Both the position numbers and the translations under genes were made by a program. The notes under the pieces were generated by a model. It was given only the letters and a program-made list of their open reading frames with translations, was not told the DNA's origin and did not search any database. Shown piece after piece: positions 21,201 to 23,852 of a DNA stretch of 23,852 bases (positions are counted from its first letter, which is position 1; every line of letters begins with the position of its first letter). Source of the DNA: a virus. The DNA is taken from IMG/VR virus record IMGVR_UViG_3300024265_000203, positions 1 through 23,852 of that record; one strand, given 5' to 3'.

Positions 21201-21616
21201 TCGCCGAGGCCGAGCGCTCCGGCCTGCGCGAGCTCGAGCGTCGACTCGACCGTCTCGAAGACCTCGTCCGCCTCGAAGCCGGCGCGCGCGAGGAACGTCA
21301 TGCCCTCGGCAGCCTGCGTCGCGGTGAACCTGGTATTCGTGCCGAGCTCGATCGCCTTCGCCTGAAGATCGTCGAACTCCTGGCCGGTCGTCTGCGCGAT
21401 GGCAGCGACCGTGCTCATTTCCTGCGAGAAGTTGGCGAGCAGGCGGGTGCCGGCTGTGATACCGGCACCCACCGTGAGAATGCCAAGCGCTCCGGTGAGC
21501 GCGCGCTTGAGGCGCGTTGCCGATCCCTCCATCCGTTCAAGCTCGCCACGAACCTTCCGCGCGCCGGGAACGGCACGCCTCGGATCAACGACGACTTCGA
21601 TGACGAACTGGGTCAT
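18212..21616 (-). CDS. Tail tape measure protein (TP901 family)
   Basis: An 1134-aa protein. Residues 60-340 are the TP901/PhageMin_Tail core (FSQEMSTVAAIAQTTGQEFD; NTRFTATQAAEGMTFLARAG; AANSSNTTVRQLGDGLKLV). Residues 355-530 are hydrophobic and Ala-rich (membrane-active part), 540-700 are coiled coil, and 700-940 hold four repeats with three successive Pro residues exactly 56 apart (P792, P848, P904). The Gly-rich C terminus contains GGGRVPGNSDVIVGEDGPEL, typical of lambda gpH-like ends. It sets tail length and enters the host envelope at infection; at about 0.15 nm per residue a tail near 170 nm is expected. It starts 10 nt after the chaperone frameshift ORF. Confidence 0.95.
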   Translation of the reverse strand: MTQFVIEVVVDPRRAVPGARKVRGELERMEGSATRLKRALTGALGILTVGAGITAGTRLLANFSQEMSTVAAIAQTTGQEFDDLQAKAIELGTNTRFTATQAAEGMTFLARAGFEADEVFETVESTLELAQAGALGLGEAADIASNALTAFRLETDQAGRVVDVLALAANSSNTTVRQLGDGLKLVAPIAAGVGVEIEETAAAIAALSNAGLQATLAGTGLRRVISELESPSAKTKRQLGDLGLETKDFRISSVGLTAALQALAEAGVDTGLGLEIFGDRGGPAFEVLSNSIPDVIRFTESLNEADGTASRIAATMDDNLNGAILATKSALEGLVLGVGEAGATGALRGFFDITTVGLRGLANNIDLVTAATLGFGTVFAAVKLAPLASSVVASTVAFVKLRIAVASGTAVILGSAAATQLQAVAEVESAAALVAKTTANIAAIKAETAKAIVVAGSTQTLFIQAAVETQLAAATAANTVATEALTIAQGKLATATAATTIRARALAAINPFAGLIAAGAIAIAGTKLLVDEFDELAEQALRVQEAGDKFALTEFGKVGADIVRVQENLAAVNDQIDKDVASKGFANPVALQAAQRYEQQLETLRFQQGFLADGTAKTTEEAQAQTLALDLLATAVGGVISSIEQENDLLQENSRERQIQAALIQEVTELEKQAGVDVDEGQRGELEAALRRNQLLQDQAAAFESIRGPQEAFNAQVAALTVLEEEGRITTEELSVALLGLAQTAEGLDLSAADAGGGQDIASRILEQVEATKELARIEALRASIIAEAEGPLAALQARQEETIALGKEGAITEEAAALAFEKTAEAIRLLNPEYARQQALIQEIEGPTAALMQRQEDLQALILATGDATGAYALALEEVAAALVPVTEEQALQAEILADIQEPQDALAARLLALDALLQANKISAQEYNRELERMGVASETTNTALSGFQIGLRNSVDEITDVQGAAQNLVENGFSAAEDALVSFVRTGEADFSAFVDGLLDDIARLLVKQALLAAFGGGGGGGAAGAIGSFFTAQGGGRVPGNSDVIVGEDGPELIRTPAGGGDITPAGETAAIMRGAAAAAPIVNVTTPPVNITNVSDPSEIPSGIESPDGEQAVMNVVRKNRRTFQGITA
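18797..19520 (-). repeat. 56-residue protein repeats in the tape measure
   Basis: Residues about 700-940 carry four copies of the pattern (I/E)-x-(G/E)-P-x-x-A-(L/F)...L-x-x-L...G-x-I-T...; the prolines are at 709, 792, 848 and 904. The last three are exactly 56 residues apart; the first interval has 27 extra residues. Confidence 0.65.
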
Positions 21617-21625
21617 AGGATCAGG

Positions 21626-22024
21626 TCAGCGGTTGTAGGTTTGGCGAGAGGTCCTCCGGCCACCCTTGCCCTTCTTGCTGTGCTGTCGCACGTATCGGTC
21701 GTGCTCGTTCTTCTGCCAGCCGAGAAATCCTCCGTCCATCGTCGAAATGATCTGCCAGAAGATCGAGAGCGTGTCCGGGTCGAAGCCGTACTCCTCCCGG
21801 CCGTAGGCCATGACCTTCGACCTGGGAATGCGACCGAGCGTGCCGCCACCTGACGCCCTCTCGGAATCGAGCTCCCAGAACGAATCCAGGTACATCCTCT
21901 CGCCAGCGAGGAGCTCTGGGCAATCGAGAAACCACTCTGGATCGGGGCGACCCTTTGCGCGACCGGACTCGATCGAGAACTGATCTCGCCGGAAGCGGAG
22001 CTCCCAAAGCAGCCGCCGTTTCAG
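21626..22024 (-). CDS. Tail assembly chaperone, -1 frameshift extension (gpT-like)
   Basis: A 132-codon extension read after the ribosome slips -1 at GGGAAAC. It has no plausible start of its own near the junction. The product (LKRRLLWELRFRRDQFSIES...WELDSERASGGG...WQIISTMDGGFLGWQKNEHDRYVRQHSKKGKGGRR) is helical with a strongly basic end, as expected for the T part that contacts the tape measure. Joined to the 159-aa upstream product it gives about 291 residues. It ends 9 nt before the tape measure ATG, the standard position of the GT gene. Confidence 0.8.
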   Translation of the reverse strand: MKRRLLWELRFRRDQFSIESGRAKGRPDPEWFLDCPELLAGERMYLDSFWELDSERASGGGTLGRIPRSKVMAYGREEYGFDPDTLSIFWQIISTMDGGFLGWQKNEHDRYVRQHSKKGKGGRRTSRQTYNR

Positions 22025-22500
22025 TTTCCCGCTTGCTCTGCAACCTCGACCTCGGTCGGCATGGCGTCGGGTAGGAAGTTGCGAGGTCGGGCACAGAAGA
22101 CGGAGAGCTCGTGCACGATCCAATCGGGGAGCGCGTCGAGGAACTCGGCGCAAGCCGAGACCGAGAACTTCACGGCCTTCCCGTCCTCGTCGGCGATGCC
22201 CTCCCAGCCCTTGATGATGTGTTGCGGGAAGAGCTCGCGGTCGATCTTCAGGTTCTCCTTTATTGCGACCTGAATGTCTACGGCCGTCGGCTTCGGACCG
22301 ATCCGTATCGCCGGGCCCTTCTTCGCGTTGATCTGCATGACCGCAGCGGTGTAGTTGCGATTCGAGCGACCGGCGTGAACGATGTCGAGAACGGCGGGGA
22401 CCTCCTCGCCCTTCTTGTTGCGAGCCCCAGCAATAGGCAGCGCGTATCGAACGCGACGCCCCTCCGGGTTGTATTCCTTCAGGTGTCCAAACTTGCTCAT
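22021..22500 (-). CDS. Tail assembly chaperone (gpG-like)
   Basis: A 159-aa protein located between the tail tube and tape measure genes. Residues 1-75 are beta-rich (MSKFGHLKEYNPEGRRVRYALPI; AVLDIVHAGRSNRNYTAAVMQI) and residues 75-150 helical (FSVSACAEFLDALPDWIVHELSVFC). By position and by the frameshift site at its end it is the short chaperone that, together with its frameshifted longer form, coats the tape measure during tail assembly. Sequence similarity alone would not name it. The ATG at 22500 has only a weak purine stretch upstream. Confidence 0.8.
   Translation of the reverse strand: MSKFGHLKEYNPEGRRVRYALPIAGARNKKGEEVPAVLDIVHAGRSNRNYTAAVMQINAKKGPAIRIGPKPTAVDIQVAIKENLKIDRELFPQHIIKGWEGIADEDGKAVKFSVSACAEFLDALPDWIVHELSVFCARPRNFLPDAMPTEVEVAEQAGN
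22024..22030 (-). promoter_or_regulatory. Programmed -1 frameshift slippery site GGGAAAC
   Basis: Read in the gpG-like frame the sequence is GCG GGA AAC TGA, so the heptamer G-GGA-AAC has the canonical X-XXY-YYZ form and stands directly before the stop. Slipping one base back yields GGG-AAA-CTG and continues for 132 residues in the -1 frame. Lambda uses the related GGGAAAG at the same place. Confidence 0.88.
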
Positions 22501-22547
22501 GGCTTCTTGTCTCGGGCAGGTTGTCGTCGTCGCCTGGATGAGAATCA

Positions 22548-22582
22548 GACGGGAGACCTCAGGCGACTAGAGGTCTCCCGTC
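22548..22582 (-). other. Perfect 13-bp hairpin after the tail tube gene
   Basis: GACGGGAGACCTC and GAGGTCTCCCGTC are perfect inverted copies around a 9-nt loop, starting 8 nt after the tail tube stop. No T-run follows (TGATTCTC), so it is a weak terminator at best. It may limit transcription into, or protect mRNA ahead of, the lower-abundance chaperone and tape measure genes. Confidence 0.6.
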
Positions 22583-22589
22583 CGTTCGA

Positions 22590-23852
22590 TTACAGGATCG
22601 GGAAGACCGGGAAGAGCGAAACGCCCAGCGACGTCAGGAGGATCGGGTCGATGAACGCCTGCACCGTCAGGCCGATTCGAACCGACTCGTTCACGGGGAA
22701 CTCCTTGCCATCGGACCCCATCGTCGCACTCGGGATATCGACGGCGATCGCGCCATCGTCGTTGCGCATAAGGAAGTCCATCGAGACAGTCGTGTTCGCC
22801 CGGATGCGAGCGGGGACGAGCGCGTTCGTAAAGAGCGCTTGCGTCTCAATGTCGAGCTCGAAGTTGCCCTGGTTCATGAATCTGGCACCGAGGAGACCGA
22901 GGACTTTCTCGGCCGCCACGTTGTTATTCCAGACCATCGTCATGTCCTTGAAGTCCGACGTCAGACCCGTCTCGTCAACGTCCTCGATGCGGAGCCGGAA
23001 AAAGTCCGTGCTCGTGTTGAGGGCACCGGTGAAGAGCGGGTCTCGAGCGGCCGACGCACCGGTCTCACGCGCTGCGTTGTCGACCGGCTCGTTCGCCGTC
23101 GTGCCGATGAACGCGAACGTCGCGGTCGACTTGTCCGTCAGGGGCATGCCCCACGTCAACTGCGCCGCGAGGCCTCCTCGGACGTAACCGAAGCCGTCGG
23201 GGTTGGCGACCGGAGTCGGCGGATCGGTCTCGAACAGATTGGGGTAGCTCTGCTCGAAGGTCATGCTGATCTGCGAATACTCCGCCGAGTCAACGGCGAC
23301 GTTCCGGATGAAGCGGCCGAAGAGAATGTCGACCGGGACCTCGGTACCGGCCGTGCCATCGTCCGTACCGTCGGAGGCGACCAGCGTCGCGTCGATCTTG
23401 TCGATCGTCATTGTCTGCGCCGCGATCGTGACGATCCGGCCGGAGCCAAACGAGCGTGTACCGTCGCCGGCAGCGGTCGACCCGAAACGATTGACGGTGA
23501 GGCTCGTACCACCGATATGAATCCTCTGGCCTGCCGTCAAGCCAAGCGTCGTAAAGTCGATCGGCGTGATCGGCGTGCCGTTGTTGCTCGTCAGCGTGCC
23601 GATACCTGCGGAAATCGAGAGTGCGATGTCGCCGGCCTCCGCACGAATCCCTCCGAGCGAGACCTCGGCGTTCGTCGGGGCCGTCTCGATGGCCTTGCCG
23701 GCGACGGGAATCTCCGTACCCGAAGGCGCCACGTCAGCGGAGAGCGGCTCGAGCGTTTGAACGCCGCTATTGTTTCCGGCGATCACGTAGCCGGTCGCAG
23801 CGATCAGGGAGATCGGACCGGCCGCGGTGAACTGAAACTTCGCCGCTTGCGC
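22590..23852 (-). CDS. Major tail tube protein (5' end outside the window)
   Basis: The last 420 residues of a beta-rich protein; the frame is open to the right edge (AQAAKFQFTAAGPISLIAATGY...) so the true start is not seen. It contains PVDILFGRFIRNVAVDSAEYSQISMTFEQSYPNLFE, then GLAAQLTWGMPLTDKSTATFAF, and ends ESVRIGLTVQAFIDPIL. This alternating beta-strand layout and the order tube - chaperone - tape measure identify it as the tail tube subunit, of the larger type (over 400 aa) found in some siphophages. The N-terminal part (ISLIAATGY... LEPLSADV) may be an extra domain on a core tube fold. A 13-bp hairpin follows the stop. Confidence 0.85.
   Translation of the reverse strand, partial: AQAAKFQFTAAGPISLIAATGYVIAGNNSGVQTLEPLSADVAPSGTEIPVAGKAIETAPTNAEVSLGGIRAEAGDIALSISAGIGTLTSNNGTPITPIDFTTLGLTAGQRIHIGGTSLTVNRFGSTAAGDGTRSFGSGRIVTIAAQTMTIDKIDATLVASDGTDDGTAGTEVPVDILFGRFIRNVAVDSAEYSQISMTFEQSYPNLFETDPPTPVANPDGFGYVRGGLAAQLTWGMPLTDKSTATFAFIGTTANEPVDNAARETGASAARDPLFTGALNTSTDFFRLRIEDVDETGLTSDFKDMTMVWNNNVAAEKVLGLLGARFMNQGNFELDIETQALFTNALVPARIRANTTVSMDFLMRNDDGAIAVDIPSATMGSDGKEFPVNESVRIGLTVQAFIDPILLTSLGVSLFPVFPIL

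Noticed and set aside
22111-23187. Plus-strand ORF of 358 aa
   Set aside because: Spans the chaperone, hairpin and tail tube genes in antisense; no domain and no context.

Overview
The window is a fragment of a double-stranded DNA tailed phage (or prophage) genome. The long tape measure followed by gpL-like and gpJ-like tail-tip proteins points to a siphovirus (long, non-contractile tail). Every convincing gene is on the minus strand, so transcription runs from high to low coordinates. The DNA is visibly GC-rich, and a lipobox lipoprotein plus a gpL/gpJ-type tail tip suggest a Gram-negative, probably proteobacterial host with a high-GC genome. The combination of a GTA-like tail tip with a Sak4-type recombinase recalls YuA-like and Roseophage-type siphoviruses, but this placement is inference from gene content and no database search was run.

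Layout in order of transcription. (1) Tail module, 23852 down to about 9277: tail tube protein (5' end cut by the window), a 13-bp perfect hairpin, the tail assembly chaperone with a canonical GGGAAAC -1 frameshift site producing a longer fusion, a TP901-type tape measure protein of 1134 aa, two paralogous structural proteins (537 and 341 aa), a distal-tail-like protein (569 aa), a gpL-like protein with exactly four cysteines, a gpJ-like tail tip protein (1061 aa), and a membrane-anchored coiled-coil protein. A terminator-like hairpin pair follows at 9193-9267. (2) Small-gene region, 9151 to 5051: about a dozen short genes, most unrecognised, including a tandem Myb/SANT-like DNA-binding protein, small membrane proteins, a holin-like protein and a lipoprotein. 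Several are separated by related intergenic hairpin elements and begin with the same MKQ/MKH start context. The region ends in a strong rho-independent terminator at 5001-5035. (3) Replication/recombination module, 4905 to 1: a DUF6011-like zinc protein, a second cysteine-rich protein, three tiny ORFs coupled by stop/start overlaps, then a Cas4/RecB-like nuclease with possible Fe-S cysteines, a Sak4-type AAA_24 ATPase, a candidate single-strand-binding protein ending in an SSB-like acidic tip (DDTPF), an ERCC4-family nuclease whose ribosome-binding site lies in a long hairpin, and the start of one more gene cut by the window edge.

How the genes work together: the left end is a compact recombination/replication cassette (nuclease + annealing/RecA-like ATPase + SSB + structure-specific nuclease). 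The right end is a complete tail-building line in the usual order tube - chaperones - tape measure - distal tail - gpL-like - gpJ-like, with no recognisable NlpC/P60 (gpK-type) peptidase. No endolysin, integrase, capsid, portal or terminase gene, and no tRNA or CRISPR array, was seen. The most notable items are the frameshift site, a beta-rich domain shared between the gpJ-like protein and the 537-aa protein, the 56-residue repeats in the tape measure, the repeated leader/start cassette of the small genes, and the RNA structure in front of the ERCC4 nuclease.
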